Assembly: GCA_016946835.1 (NCBI GenBank)
Contig: JACVTC010000036.1
Span: forward strand, 1,137,501-1,190,000
Direction of reading: 5' to 3'
DNA from: Neocallimastix lanati (nom. inval.)
Lineage: Eukaryota; Neocallimastigomycota; Neocallimastigomycetes; Neocallimastigales; Neocallimastigaceae
DNA: 52,500 bases
Shown here: piece after piece, positions 12,020 to 24,699 of the stretch
Position numbering within the stretch: the first letter of the stretch is position 1
How the letters are laid out: every line of letters begins with the position of its first letter
The notes under the pieces: generated by a model
Database searches by the model: none
What the model saw: only the letters and a program-made list of their open reading frames with translations
What the model was told of the DNA's origin: nothing
Made by a program: the position numbers and the translations under genes

Positions 12020-12178
12020 TTATTGTTATTATTTTAGTTATTATTAATATTATAATTTTTTTTCTTTATTTTTAATTTTTAATCTTTAATTTTTTTTTAA
12101 AATAATGAAAAAATAAACATATATATTAATATTATTATTATATTATATTATATTATATTATTAATATTATAATTAAAC
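10623..12178. other. Intergenic region between convergent RhoGEF and Cdc37 genes
   Basis: About 1.55 kb of A/T low complexity. It includes an A tract at 10835-10866, TTTAT repeats at 11060-11100, ATTT/TTTTA repeats at 11580-11705 and an (ATT)n microsatellite at about 11958-12010. Both flanking genes end here, so it holds two 3' regions. No gene was seen. Confidence 0.7.
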
Positions 12179-14272
12179 TTAATCTAACTCATTATCAGCT
12201 AAATCACCATCATCTTCATCATCTTCAACAAATTGAATTAAACCACTTTCACTACATTTTCTAATTAATTCTTGACCTTCTTCCTTTGTCATTTTAGCTA
12301 AAATAGCATTAATATCATCTGGATCCATAGTAAGAAGAGCCTTTTGAATATCTGGTGTAAATGTAGCAAAAGTTTCAGCCTTTTTCTTTTCTTCCTCAGT
12401 TGGATTTTCATCCATTGGCCATATATAAGTACCATCTGGTTGTTCAGCAATTTTTAATCTAGCTTCGATTTGCTTTTTTTCTTCAGCTTCTTCAGCTTCA
12501 CGTTTTTTCTTTAAGATTTTAACTCTATTAACTATATGATTATAAGTGTTTTCAACATCTTCCATAAACATATGTTGTGCTTTTTCAAATCCAGTAATCA
12601 TTCTCTGGAAAAAAAGTGAAATTCCATCACTACCTAAAGATTTACAATATTGAATAACTAAACTTTGTTGAACACATGAACGAGCATACTTTGGCTTTCC
12701 TTCCATTTGGGCATGAAATGCTTCAGATAAAATTTCATCTTGATATTTTTGATTGACAATTTCAGGATGATCACCAATAAACTTGTAACTTTGTTCGAAA
12801 CTATTAATATGTGAAAACTCTCTAGCTGGACCATAAGTAATATATGACTCTTCGTCTTCATTTTCAATGACAACCTAGTATCAACATTACATTAATTATT
12901 TATAATTCAATAAAAAATATATATATAATAGATAAAATATGATGATATAATACAAATATAATAAATATAATAAATAAAAGAAATAATATATAAATAAAGA
13001 ATAAAATAAGAATAAAATCATAAAATTAAAATTAAAATAAATATATGTATATATAAGTTAATAGTAATATTTTAATAATTATTCAATAAGAATTAAATTT
13101 CATATCAGTATTTACTTTATCATCTTCCTTTGATTTAGATGGGGTGTGAATAGTTTCAATTACTTTTTCCTTTTTATGAGATTTTTTTTCAGTCTTCTTT
13201 TCTTCTGTTTTTGGAATTTCTTTTGGCTTATTAACAATCTTTAATTTTTAAAATTATTTTATATATAAAATTAAAAATAATATACAAGATATATAAGATA
13301 TATATAATATTATTATTTTAAATATAAATTAAAAGTATTATATGATAACAATAAAATAACAATTTAAATTTTATTGTTAATATACGTATATGAAAATATA
13401 TGTATACATTAATTTTTTTTTTTTTCTTAAATCAAATTAATGTAAAATAGTTTATATAAAATTTTATATTCTTATAAAATAATTTCTATATTTACAGTTT
13501 TATCAAAACCACCGGTGTACATATTTTCAGAAGTAATTTTTTTATTTTGTTCTTCTCTTTCTTTTTCAATTTCTTTTTTAATAATAACTTGTCTCTTTGA
13601 GATACGCTCTACAAGCTCATCTAATTCTTTTCTTAACCAAGTATTGAAATTAAAATCTGGATTTTCTTCCTTATACTTTTTCAATTTTTCTGTTAATTGT
13701 TTGATGTTTTCACCAAATTTAATTTTTGAATTTAATACTTCATCCGGTTCTGGTGGTCCCCATCTAGGATCTCTATCTGAATTCCACATGATAGCTACCT
13801 TTTTTATCATTTCCCTATCCATATCATCAATTTTACTACATATACCCATAAAATTCTTTATTAATTCAACAACATTATCTTGATCTGTTGAAAATTCTCT
13901 TAAAATTTTTGAAACATTATCATTTAAAGTAGTTTCCAATTCTAATGTTGAAATTTTATCTCTTCTTTCTCTACGTTGGCGATGAAGAGCAGCTTGATGC
14001 CAACGAATCATTGAAGCTTTATCAATATTTGGACTTTTTTAAATTTAAATGTTTTTAATAAAAATATTTTTATTTTATATTATTTAAATTTATTATTTAT
14101 TTATTTATTTATATTAATTATATCATAATTTCATTTATATAACGATAAAAAAAAAAAATATATTTTTTTCTATATTTAAATTGATATACAAATAATTTGA
14201 TACTTACTGACATTCAATATCCTCGTCATCAGATATTTCTAATTTATCCCATTTACTATAATCAACTGGCAT
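12179..14272 (-). CDS. CDC37: Hsp90 co-chaperone Cdc37
   Basis: Predicted exons (minus strand) 14272-14208, 14033-13496, 13238-13116 and 12874-12179 join to 473 residues, near the usual fungal length. The N-terminus MPVDYSKWDKLEISDDEDIE is the invariant Cdc37 start. Ser14 in SDDE matches the casein kinase 2 site needed for kinase-client binding. The kinase-binding N-terminal domain continues with HPNIDKASMIRWHQ and a long coiled coil. A Lys/Glu-rich linker (exon 3) follows, then the Hsp90-binding middle domain (contains SFEQSYKFIGDHPEI and GSDGISLFFQRM) and an acidic C-terminal tail ending DLADNELD. Cdc37 loads immature protein kinases onto Hsp90 in the cytosol. The start is unambiguous. The gene is transcribed away from the BTB gene and towards the RhoGEF. 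Confidence 0.96.
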
Positions 14273-15039
14273 TTTTATTATTATTTTTTAAACTTTAAAT
14301 AATTTAAAAAAATATTTTTATATTTTATTATTAATATTTCTATTTTAATAATAAATGAAAATTTTTAATTAAATAATTTTTATTAGAATATATGAATAAT
14401 AAGCTTCAAATGTATTGAAATATAATGTAATTAATACACAAGCCACAATATATTAATATAGAATAATTATGTGCTAGTCTTTATCATTAAATATATCAAT
14501 AAAGTTGATAGAATTATAAACTGTAAATTCCTGATTTTTGAAAGATTAAAAGTCTTATCTGACTCTTTAAAAGATTCTCTGTATAAGAATCGTTTACTGG
14601 ACAGAATATTATGTAAAAGAAAAATAAAATGGAATTTTTAGTTACAATATAAGTTGTTCATTATGTTAACTAAAGGAAGACTAATATAACTGTTAGAGCA
14701 TTTGAAATAATCATCAATGAAAAATTGAAGAAGCATGTAAAAATATAAAATACTTGATAAAAGACAATTATCTTAATTAAAATTAAATTCAAGAAATACA
14801 AAAATATTAATTTAATAAAGAAAAGCATGCTTAAACATATATAGGAACAAATTATTTTTTCATACTCCTATAAAGACTCTCAATTGAAATTATAATTTGA
14901 TAGCTATTTATAATGTTCTATATATATACATAAAGGAATCTACTCTTTGATAAAATATAATACCTCATGAATATACAAAACAAATTTAATAATATACATT
15001 ACTTTCAAAGATTTAAGCAATCATATATTAAACAATGGT
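14273..15039. other. Upstream region of CDC37; no gene seen
   Basis: A/T-rich DNA slightly less repetitive than elsewhere. It should hold the CDC37 promoter. No open frame with coding character and no element motif was recognised. Confidence 0.5.
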
Positions 15040-15942
15040 TTTTGTTAACTACAATGTATATTACACATACATATATTAACAGAAATAATGGAGGAGATAA
15101 TATGTCAGATATTTCCAGAACTATTTTTCATAAAAATACATGGTTCAGAAAGTAATTGTTGAAATCCAATAGATTTGAGGAATGGTGTGATTGTTTCATT
15201 CTATTGTCGGCCAGATTGCTTCAGTCCATACAAAGTTTTACTCAATTTACAATGTCTTTTTCCATGATTTTTGTCTCTTGGAGGGATGCTAAAGTAAATA
15301 TCTTTATCTAAATTGGCATTTAAATAGGCGGCTTTTATATTAGAAAAAATCCCAATTAAACTTTGCAGCTAAAGCTAAAATCATGTGTCATTTCAATTGC
15401 ATCATCTAATGTTTCATTTCCTCTAAATTTAAGATCACTTTGGATGACAGGTGACAGAACAAAGTAGATAAATTTGAGTTTTTTTAATTGTCCGGTTTGA
15501 TATCCTTTCTTATCAAAAATCCTAACGATTTTTTAATTTCCCTGAGTAGGGTCGAACATTCATTTGGATTTTTCGTCTTCAGTTTTTTAAGTTTTTCAAT
15601 TCATTGCTGGGAATTCTTTGATTTGTCTTTATCATATTCCCATTTTAGAACTTTAAAGACTTTAAATGGCGTATCTAAATTATTCACCATTTCAAAGACT
15701 TCTGACGACAAATTGTTTCCAATAATGGAATCAGCTAAGGCCTGCTCCTTGGTAGCTTTATCGAAATCGTTATCGAATAAATAATTATTTTTCTTAGTAT
15801 CCGCTAAATATTCAGATTCAATAAATTTCATGAGACCTCCAGCATGTAACATGATACGGATCATGCGGTACCAGAACTCAAAATTCTTTGAGTTAAGATG
15901 ATCACTTTCTGGAAGAGTAATATCATTTTTAGACATTTTCAT
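15040..15942 (-). mobile_element. Internally deleted Ty1/copia element (Gag joined to RT)
   Basis: From an ATG at 15942 (or 15936), a copia-type Gag N-terminus (contains LNSKNFEFWYRMIRIMLHAG, then MKFIES) runs to about 15601. It continues out of frame to about 15385 (contains GQLKKLKFIYFVLSPVIQSD). After about 15350 the same strand encodes RT blocks: SNIKAAYLNANLDKDIYFSI, KTLYGLKQSGRQ followed by TAG where Trp is expected, then EPCIFMKNSSGNI. Protease and integrase are missing, so a deletion joined Gag to RT. The catalytic YVDD position reads LLIYVCV, a lost active site. No LTRs were recognised. Confidence 0.82.
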
Positions 15943-16079
15943 AATGCGACTCTTAATCTAATAGAAAACAAAATAAATAGATAGATTGCTTTTTAATAAA
16001 CTTTATTTATTAATAAATATATATTTAGTTTTTGGTAATTACAAGATTTAACAATTTTAGAAAATTACATTAGTTTTTT

Positions 16080-16315
16080 TTTTTTTTTTTTTATCAATAT
16101 TAACATAATATGTTAATGGTGATTTTAATTTATTATATGTAACAAAATCAGAACTAATACTAATAGGTAAATAATACATATTGACCACTTGTTAATTCAA
16201 ATATATTATTTTTAAGATTGTACTGAATATAAACTTCAGTAAAATGATTTTGCAATTCTACTTTATTTTCATCATAACAAATCCAACTGAACCAGAATCC
16301 TTTATTAACTTTCCT
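16080..16315 (-). pseudogene. Short coding relic, possibly WWE-like
   Basis: Leftwards from about 16311, one frame reads FINKGFWFSWICYDENKVEL, then about 25 more residues including EVYIQYNLKNNIFELTSGQY, and stops at about 16163. A shifted frame continues to about 16095 with coding-like residues. The Trp-x-x-Trp pattern with a later LxxGxY block is reminiscent of a WWE domain, but the match is weak and made by eye. No start or neighbouring exon was found. Base composition is richer in G and C than the flanks. Confidence 0.3.
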
Positions 16316-17125
16316 ACCCCCTAGAAGCACTACTTACAAGACGCTGTACGGGCAGTAAAAAAACTCCTCTAAAAGCAAGCGATGGCACATGCAAAAAAAA
16401 AAATAATTTCAAATTTTTACTAAGTAAAATGTGGCGTCTGTGACTGGTATTAAAAATATTTAACTAAATTTTAAAATAATATTGATATTAAAAGAAATTT
16501 ACATATAATATAAAATTATTTGTAAATTTTTTAAATTTTATCAATAAATTGATAGTATTTTATAATTAAAATAATAAAAGTAATTTAAAGCGAAGACTAT
16601 AACTTGAAATAAAGAAGTTCATTATTTAATTTTTAATAAATATTTAAAATAAATATAAAATTACAAATAAAAAATAAATTAATTATAATAAAAAAAGTTT
16701 ATTTCACATGTTTCCGACAAAAGGAAATTATAGTTCAAAACAACAACCTTTTTTGCTTATTTTATATACTAATTACTTTTATTAAAAATTAAGTTTAACA
16801 TTTTAATATAAAATATAATTAATTGTTAGTTTAAATTTGAATTTATATTTAATATTTATTATATTTAAATTATAAATTAATTGTTAGTAATTTATATTTA
16901 ATATTTATTATATATAAATAATAAATTAATCAATTGTTAATTATTATATTAAATAATTAACAATTAATAACTAATTCAAATTCTAATATTCATATTGTAT
17001 ATAATATTAATAAAATTTATATAATATAATAATAAACTAATAAATTAATAGATATAGTTAAAGAATTGAAGATTTTTTTTTTTGTGAAAGGGATAAAATG
17101 AGTGATATATCATATAAGTATATAA
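16316..17125. other. Intergenic, no gene seen
   Basis: A short G+C-richer patch (about 16316-16440, containing acttacaagacgctgtacgg) is followed by A/T repeats. I tested the patch by eye for a tRNA cloverleaf and found none. Confidence 0.5.
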
Positions 17126-17129
17126 CACC

Positions 17130-17290
17130 AATTAACTGGACTTCGATTTCCCTAAGAAATATTGGGGTAGTATTCTTTTAATCAATTCGTTATATTTTAT
17201 GCCCTCATCTATCATGAAACCGGACTCGTTTTTCACTGACACCAAGTCGTTAAGAATATTATAAATGTATTCAATACTATTAGGTCATCC
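17130..17290 (-). mobile_element. Copia Gag (UBN2-type) fragment
   Basis: Leftwards from about 17278 a frame reads YIYNILNDLVSVKNESGFMI, then DEGIKYNELIKRILPQYFLG. This fits the copia Gag pattern of a helix, G-x-x-I-x-(D/E)-E and a helix ending LPxxY. There is no adjoining element sequence. It may belong to the deleted element at 15.0-15.9 kb. Confidence 0.4.
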
Positions 17291-17927
17291 AAATTAAATT
17301 TATATAATTATTATTTATGATATTCCAATTCAAATTTAAACCATTATAATCAAATTTATCCGAATTCTATTCTTTGTCTTGGGAATTATGGTTTTATTAT
17401 ATAAAATGTACATTTTTGAATAATTTAAAATTAATAATTATTATATGTATTTAACAGTTAGTTAATAATTAATTGAATTTTTATAAAAAAATTTTTTTTT
17501 AAAAAGTTCATCTTCAAAGTATTAATTATATCTGATTTTAAATAAGTGTTTGTTAATGGAATTGAATTTGAAATTCTATAATAATTAATATTTATTGATA
17601 CTCATGAAAATTAGTACTTTTAAAAATTAATTATTAATATTATTACAATATTATTATTATTATTTTATTAATCTTAGTGCTCACTTCATCATTAATTTCT
17701 AATTTATTATGAAAAAAGTTATTTTAATAAAGAACTAAAAATCCACTTTATAACAAAATAATAATAAGTAATATTTTTATTATTTCAATTTATATTTAAA
17801 AAGATAAATTTATTATAAAAGATAAATATATTCATCTTCTGAATTTATGTAATATTAAATATTTTTCAACTTTTAATCGGAATGTAACCATACTTTTTTG
17901 AATCAAATCAAACCGGATTTATATTTA

Positions 17928-17995
17928 TTCATTTAATATTAGCTCCCTTTTCACATAAATATTTAAAAACATCTAAAGTAATAAAAAATCAATCA
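17928..17995 (-). pseudogene. Possible ankyrin-repeat scrap
   Basis: Leftwards, the frame reads LDVFKYLCEKGANIK then stop. This matches the second helix and loop of an ankyrin repeat (V-x-x-L-x-x-x-G-A-x-I). Only about half a repeat is visible and nothing around it supports a gene. Confidence 0.25.
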
Positions 17996-18358
17996 CTATT
18001 ACCTCTACTTTTAAAATTTCTATTATTTCTTATATTACTATAATATAATAATGAAAAAAAAAAGATCATTATTATAATAATAATTATAAAATAGTATTTG
18101 TAATAATAAAGTTAAAAAACATAGAAAATAATTTTGCTAAACATTATAAATAGATAATATTAAATCTTTTATATTATTAGTATTTAAGATTATATGAATA
18201 TATAATTAAAAATAATAATAAAGTTTAAATCAAATATAATTTTTTTTATATAATATTTTAATGGCATATAAATTTGTAATAATTATATATAATTTCATTA
18301 TTTGTATAAATCCTTTATTAATTCGTAATTTTTTTTTAATAAAAATTTAAAAAAAAAA

Positions 18359-20348
18359 ATGAGGTCAGAAAATTATGAAGATAGTAGTATTAATGAAAGT
18401 ATTGCAAATGAACAAGATAATAATGAAGAATATACGGAAGAAATATATGATAGAAATATTACAGAAAATATTAATGAAAATATGAGATTGTCAAATTTAG
18501 ATGGGGCTATAATGTCTGAATCATTAATAAATCCATCAAATGAAAACATAAATACAAATTCTGAAGAAAATAATTTTGATAATGATAATTTTTTGGAAAA
18601 TATAAATGATGAAAGTTTTAGAAATTTAAATCAAGAATTAGTAAATTATCCCAATAACAATGAAATAAATTTTGATTTATCAGATGATTTATCAGAATTT
18701 GAAAATGCAAGGGAAGTTCTAAAAAATTATGAACAAAGTAAAAATAAATATCGAAAAAGTAACAATGATCAAAATTATCAATTTTCTAATTTTCCAATTC
18801 AAGGTACAATGTATCAACAAGCCTATAATTTATTAGTATTAAATGATGTTGTTTCACCTACTATTACATGTTATTGCGGAAATAATGATATTAATGGTTT
18901 ATCTAATAAAACTACTCATAATAAAAATAATAATAATAATAATAAGTATAATAATAATTCGAATAAAATAAATAACACTCATGGTATCGAAAACAGAAAT
19001 CTAAAAAAAACAAAAACATATAATAATAGTAATGAATTTATAGTGAGCATTCTCAAGCATAATCTCATTGATACCAATAATAATGGTAATAAAAAATGTT
19101 ATAATATATTTTCATCCACACCAATAGCATCACAAATGGAATTGGAAAAAAAATATTTTAAAAATAAAGCTAGACCAACTTTACCTTTAACCTTAAAACC
19201 AACAAAGAATCGTAATAGATATACATATTCATTTTTTTATAATACTTCATTTGATTCATATTTTGAAAATAATCCACCAACTACTGTTAAAGCGAATTGG
19301 AGAGAAGGCATATCTAATCTTTACCTAAACATACATAAAAATCTTAAATAGTAATCATTTAAAAAAAATTTAATTATATATATATACTATAATAATTTAA
19401 ACACATATATATATATTCAATAGATAGATTTTTTTTATATTAATAATCTATTATTAAATATTAAAATTGTATATTTAATTTAAAAATATTAATTCAATTT
19501 TTTCATTTGGAATAAATATATTTATATTATAATATTTTAATTATAAATCTATCTATATATTAATAAATATTATATAAACTATCTTTATAATAAATAATAA
19601 TATTAAAAACAAACAAAATAATTATAAAAACAATAAAATAAAATAAATTAAAAAAAGTAAATATATTTTGAAAGATCCATCATTAATACCATATACATTA
19701 GAACTAGAATGGTGTTTTGATTTTCGTCCTTCAAATATGTTAATTGAAACCATGCAGTTAGAAGTAATGCAAAATGATCCAGATGCACAAATATTTGATA
19801 AGTATTTAGCAAATGTTGATTCTATTACATGGTATGTACATACAGGATTAACAAGAGATGTCGTTAATTATAGTTATTCATCTACTAATAATAAAAGTAA
19901 AAAAGATCATAAGAATTTCAATAATAAGCAAGGTGGTAATAGTAATGGCCATAACAATAATTTATATAACCAAAATCATTCCTTGGATAAATCAAAACAA
20001 AATTTAACTTTAAAGGAAGATACTGAACAAAATGAAAACAGTGACAAAAATAAAATAAAAAAGTCTACAAAAGAAAATGATTATAAACTTTGCATTTTAA
20101 AAAAATCCGATATACTAACAGACAACCGATATAGTTTTAATTTCAAAAAATCCAAGAAACCGAAAAATAAATATTCATTCAAAAAATTAGATAAAGGAAT
20201 TCATTTTAATAATATACCCGTAGTAGAGTTCAATGAAAATATAAATAATTCATTTTTATGGCAAAAAATACCAGAGAATGAAAATTATTATAATGAAATT
20301 TATAATGACATTGATGATGCTAATAATACAGAAGATGAAAACAACAAC

Positions 20349-20415
<67 letters not shown>

Positions 20416-22408
20416 TTAATAATGAAAATGATAATGAAAATGAAAATGATAATAACAATGATATTGATAATAATAATGATGATGATAATGATAATGATAA
20501 TAATACTGAAAATGCTGAAAATAAAAAAGAGAGGCCAAAGTTTAATTGGGTTAATTTATCAGAGTCAGCTTATGAACAACATGGTTTTATATTAAAGGCA
20601 GTAATAAAAGGTAAAATATATTATCATACAATAATTATTGTACTTAAAATAATTTAATTAAAAAAAAAAAAGATAAACCTGTTTCTATAAATTTCATAAT
20701 TTTGTGAATATTTAAATTTTAATTTTTAAGGAAAAAGAAAAAAATTATTAATATTAAATTAAATCATCAAATAATTTTTATTTATGAATGCTTTTTTTTT
20801 TTTTTTTTTTTTTTTGAATAGTATAAACTTAGTTTCGCTTGATTAAATTTATTATATATATATATTTTATAAATATATTATCATATTTTTTAAAGGAAAT
20901 TTCATTTCAGAAAATTTTAAAGATAATAACGTTAAGATAATTAATATGTTTGGTCATGGCTATTTAACTAATAATGAAATTTTATATAATCCAAAATATA
21001 GACTTTTTGATTTTAGTTGTACCTTAATTCCAGAAATTGAGGTTGATTATCAATTAATGAAAAGTATTAAACTTCATGAAGAAAATAAATGGTGTAATAA
21101 TTTATTATCGGGATACAATGATGAAAATTTTCATTTAAACAATGAAAAAATGAAAGATTTCACTATTATTATACCAGAAGTTGATCCAAAAGAAAGGGAA
21201 TATGAACTTATAAATAAATTAAGAAAAAATTGCAATATAAAGAAAGGTTTTTATTTAAATTGTTAAAATATATTTATAATAGTAAACTTTAAATTTAATA
21301 GCTTTATTTTTTTTATTTTATATAATAAAAAAATAAAATTTTATTATTTAACAAAAAAATTAACTTTAATTTTTATTAAATTAATTATAAAATAAATAAA
21401 TAAAAATTAAAAAAAAAAAAAAAAATTAAAAGATTCCAAAATTGAATGTGTGATGGATAAAGAAAAAAAAGAAATAAAATTTTATGTATTTAAAGAAAAC
21501 TTAATGAAGCATAGTGATTATTTCTCGAAAATATTGAATTTATCTAGTCCTATTTTATATTTGGAACATCTTACTAGAGAAATAACCATAAAGAATGTAG
21601 ATTACATTTCATTTTATCAAATTCTATTTTATTGTAATAATGGTTACTTCCCTAATCAGCTTTATTACAATATGTATGATTGGATATCATTATTAATTGT
21701 TTCTTCAAGGTTTTTATTTCAAAGTATATTTAATTATTGTGAATATCAATTAAAAAACTTTATAACCAAAGAAACTATAGAAGAAATTAGTGAATATGCT
21801 TCAGTATGTATAACTTTACAACTTTTATAGTTTATAATTTATTGATATAAAAAAAAATAAAATAATAATAAATAATAAAGTAATAGTAATGATTATAATT
21901 ATAATAATAATAATAATTATAATTAATATAGTACGAATACAAAAAATTAGATTAAAATTTATAACCAATTATTTAATTAACTTTATATGATATTATTTTA
22001 TTAAAACATTTCATTTATACATTAAATAAAAAAAAAGGTAATTAATGCATTCCAATTAAAAAGATATTGTCATCTTTATAAAAAGTATTATGGATTAGAT
22101 AATAATATTGAAGTAAGTCTTTTTGAAAATAAATTGGATAAAACAAAAAATTTTAAATTATATTATAAAAAAAAAAAAAAAATTAATATAATAATATATA
22201 AATATATAAATATATAAATATATAAATATATTAACAAAAAGAATGATGATGATGATGATAATTATGAAAATGATGATATAGAAGAAAAAGAAGAAAACAA
22301 AAGTATAATAGGAATTGATATGGATTCCAAAAATAATACTAATAAATCTAAAGAAACATTATATGACATTGACATAAATGACTCACATATAAATAAAGTA
22401 GATGAAAA

Positions 22409-22445
<37 letters not shown>

Positions 22446-24271
22446 TATACTTCATTACATGTTAATAATGATTATATAAATAGTCATGATAAATGTGAAA
22501 ATAAGAGTGGGAATATGCTATTCAATAATGTATTTACCAAATTTATATCCAATAGTATTACTTATTATTTTGATCATTGTTTTTTTTTAAAACAAATGAT
22601 TTTCCAATTATATAATTTCAATTTATCCTTTATCTCATTCTTTACCTTATTTATTTATATGAATATAATCATTTTGATATGTCTCCCATTTTCGATAATT
22701 AAAAGCTATCTCTGGTTTATCTATTTCTTTTTTGCTTCAATCAAAGGAATGTTATTTGTTATAAATCATGATATTGGAGGGGGAAGAGCATGGTATAACA
22801 AAATCTTTAATCTGTTATATTGTATTGTCATGGAAATTTTGCTATTTTTCTGTTATATCATATGTGCACTATTTTTATTTACTATTGGTAATACCTTAAA
22901 TCTTTTTGTTATTTTATCAAGTATAATATTATGTTTAACTTGTCAAAGTATTCTATGGCCAATAATAGATTCAGTAAAATCGTTTAAAATTATTAATAAT
23001 ATTATTAAAGGATACTGTAATGGAATGAGAAATGAATACTATCAAAATATCAAAAATGGAAAACAAATACGTTACACTTGTAATAGTAATATTAATGATA
23101 TTAAGGATAAAATTAAAGATATAAGTAATGATAACTTTGAGAATAATTATATTTTAAAATCATCTATAATGTTAGATGATGAAGAAAATAATAAAGGTAA
23201 ATATTATTATTTTTTTTCTCTATTTAATATATCAACAAATAAAATTATTAAATATTAAAATAAGTAATTAATTAACTAACAAATATGCTTTTATATATTA
23301 TATTTTATTACCTTCTTTAATTTAATTTATAACATATAAATAATAAAAATTTAAATTATTTTAAATAAATATAATAAAAATAAATATAAATTAAATATAA
23401 AGATATTGATAATGAAAAAATTAAAGAATTTTCTTTCGATAATGGAAATGTATTCCAAGAGATAATATATCAGAGTTATAATTCCTTAGAAAGTGGAAAC
23501 AATATTTTTTATCCTAAAGAATCTGCTACAAGTGATTATACCGTAATTAATACTTTCTATAACAATAATAATAATGATAATGATGATGACATAAAAATTA
23601 TAAATGATAAAAAAAATAATAATAATTATATTATTGAAATGTCAGTTCTTAATAATATGAACGATGATAATGACAATGATGACAACGATAATAAAAACAA
23701 TAATTATAGAGAAAAAGTCGTAAAAACTATAAAAAGGGCAGAAAATGATATAGAAATAAATATTAATTCTACTACCTCTCTTTCATCATCATCATCATCA
23801 TCATATTCATCTTCATCATCATCTTCTTTATCTTCATCATTCTCTACCTCTATAAAAAACATTCATAATAATTATCATGAAATTAATAATAAATCAAATT
23901 TTAAATCGAAAATAAAATCAAATCCAAAATCAAAACTTAAATTAAAGTTACAATCAATATTTAAATCCTCAACATTTTTGCTTTCTCTTCATAATTCCGA
24001 AAGACCCGATAAAAAAAGAGTTACTATTCCATTAAATTATTTTGAAAATACTTCATTCATAAAGAGTATATATCAAATATGGAAATATAGATTAAACAGT
24101 TCAATTATTTTATGTGGACGTTGGTGGAGAATTATTTGTAGTCATCCCTTAGGAATATATTTTATTGTTTTTCCAAGTATAACAAAACAAATATATTTAA
24201 ATGGATATGAAGGATATCGATTCTTTTGGTGGCATAAAAAAACAGTTATAGAGAAGCCTTATATTATCTAA
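18359..24271 (+). CDS. BTB-domain protein fused to a multi-pass membrane region
   Basis: Predicted exons 18359-19350, 19658-20610, 20896-21246, 21433-21803, 22038-22112, 22242-23196 and 23403-24271 join in frame to 1521 residues. Residues 1-330 are Asn-rich and acidic. Residues 335-760 hold a beta-rich region (contains LELEWCFDFRPSNMLIETMQ) split by an Asn run of over 20 residues. Residues about 766-885 form a BTB/POZ domain (DSKIECVMDKEKKEIKFYVF, then HSDYFSKIL; later FYQILFYCNNGYFP), followed by a helical tail. Exon 6 encodes about four membrane segments (1027-1157). Exon 7 ends in a Trp/Cys-rich hydrophobic motif (CGRWWRIICSHPLGIYFIVF). BTB domains dimerise and often recruit Cul3 ligases; membrane anchoring would be unusual. 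If intron 5 is not spliced, the BTB frame stops at 22215 and exons 6-7 become a separate gene starting at ATG 22320. No full-length relative is recognised. Confidence 0.68.
20340..20415 (+). repeat. Coding (AAT)n microsatellite, polyasparagine
   Basis: About 23 AAT/AAC codons inside exon 2 of the BTB gene give an Asn run. It is followed to 20515 by Asp/Asn/Glu-rich codons. The tract sits between two folded-looking segments, as a linker would. Confidence 0.9.
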
Positions 24272-24475
24272 ATTTATAATTTTAATGATTTTTTTTTTTT
24301 TTTTTTTAATTTACATTATTTAAATTTATTTAATTTATTTAATTTTTATAATTTATTTATTTATTATGTAATTCAAATTATTAAAAAAAAAAATTGATCA
24401 AATAAGTCTTATATCTTCAATAAAAATATCAATAAAAATGCCATATTTAATTAAAAAATAGTTTTAAATTTTTTC

Positions 24476-24506
<31 letters not shown>

Positions 24507-24652
24507 ATAAATATCTATTTATTATTATGTTTTTATTTAATTTTATATATTTATTGGATTTGATGCTTTTTACTTTATTTTATTTTAGATATTTTTATTT
24601 CAATATAAATGAAACTTAGTACTTTTTTAGCCTGTTTTATATATATAAAAAG

Positions 24653-24699
<47 letters not shown>

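Noticed and set aside
12658-12873. 71-codon minus-strand frame in the Cdc37 gene
   Set aside because: Overlaps exon 4 in a different frame; the Cdc37 frame is unambiguous there.
16316-16440. G+C-richer patch, checked as tRNA or other RNA gene
   Set aside because: No acceptor/anticodon/T-arm pairing could be built and no RNA polymerase III box pattern was convincing.
20278-20595. Poly-isoleucine frame of 105 codons
   Set aside because: Alternative frame of the (AAT)n tract in exon 2 of the BTB gene.
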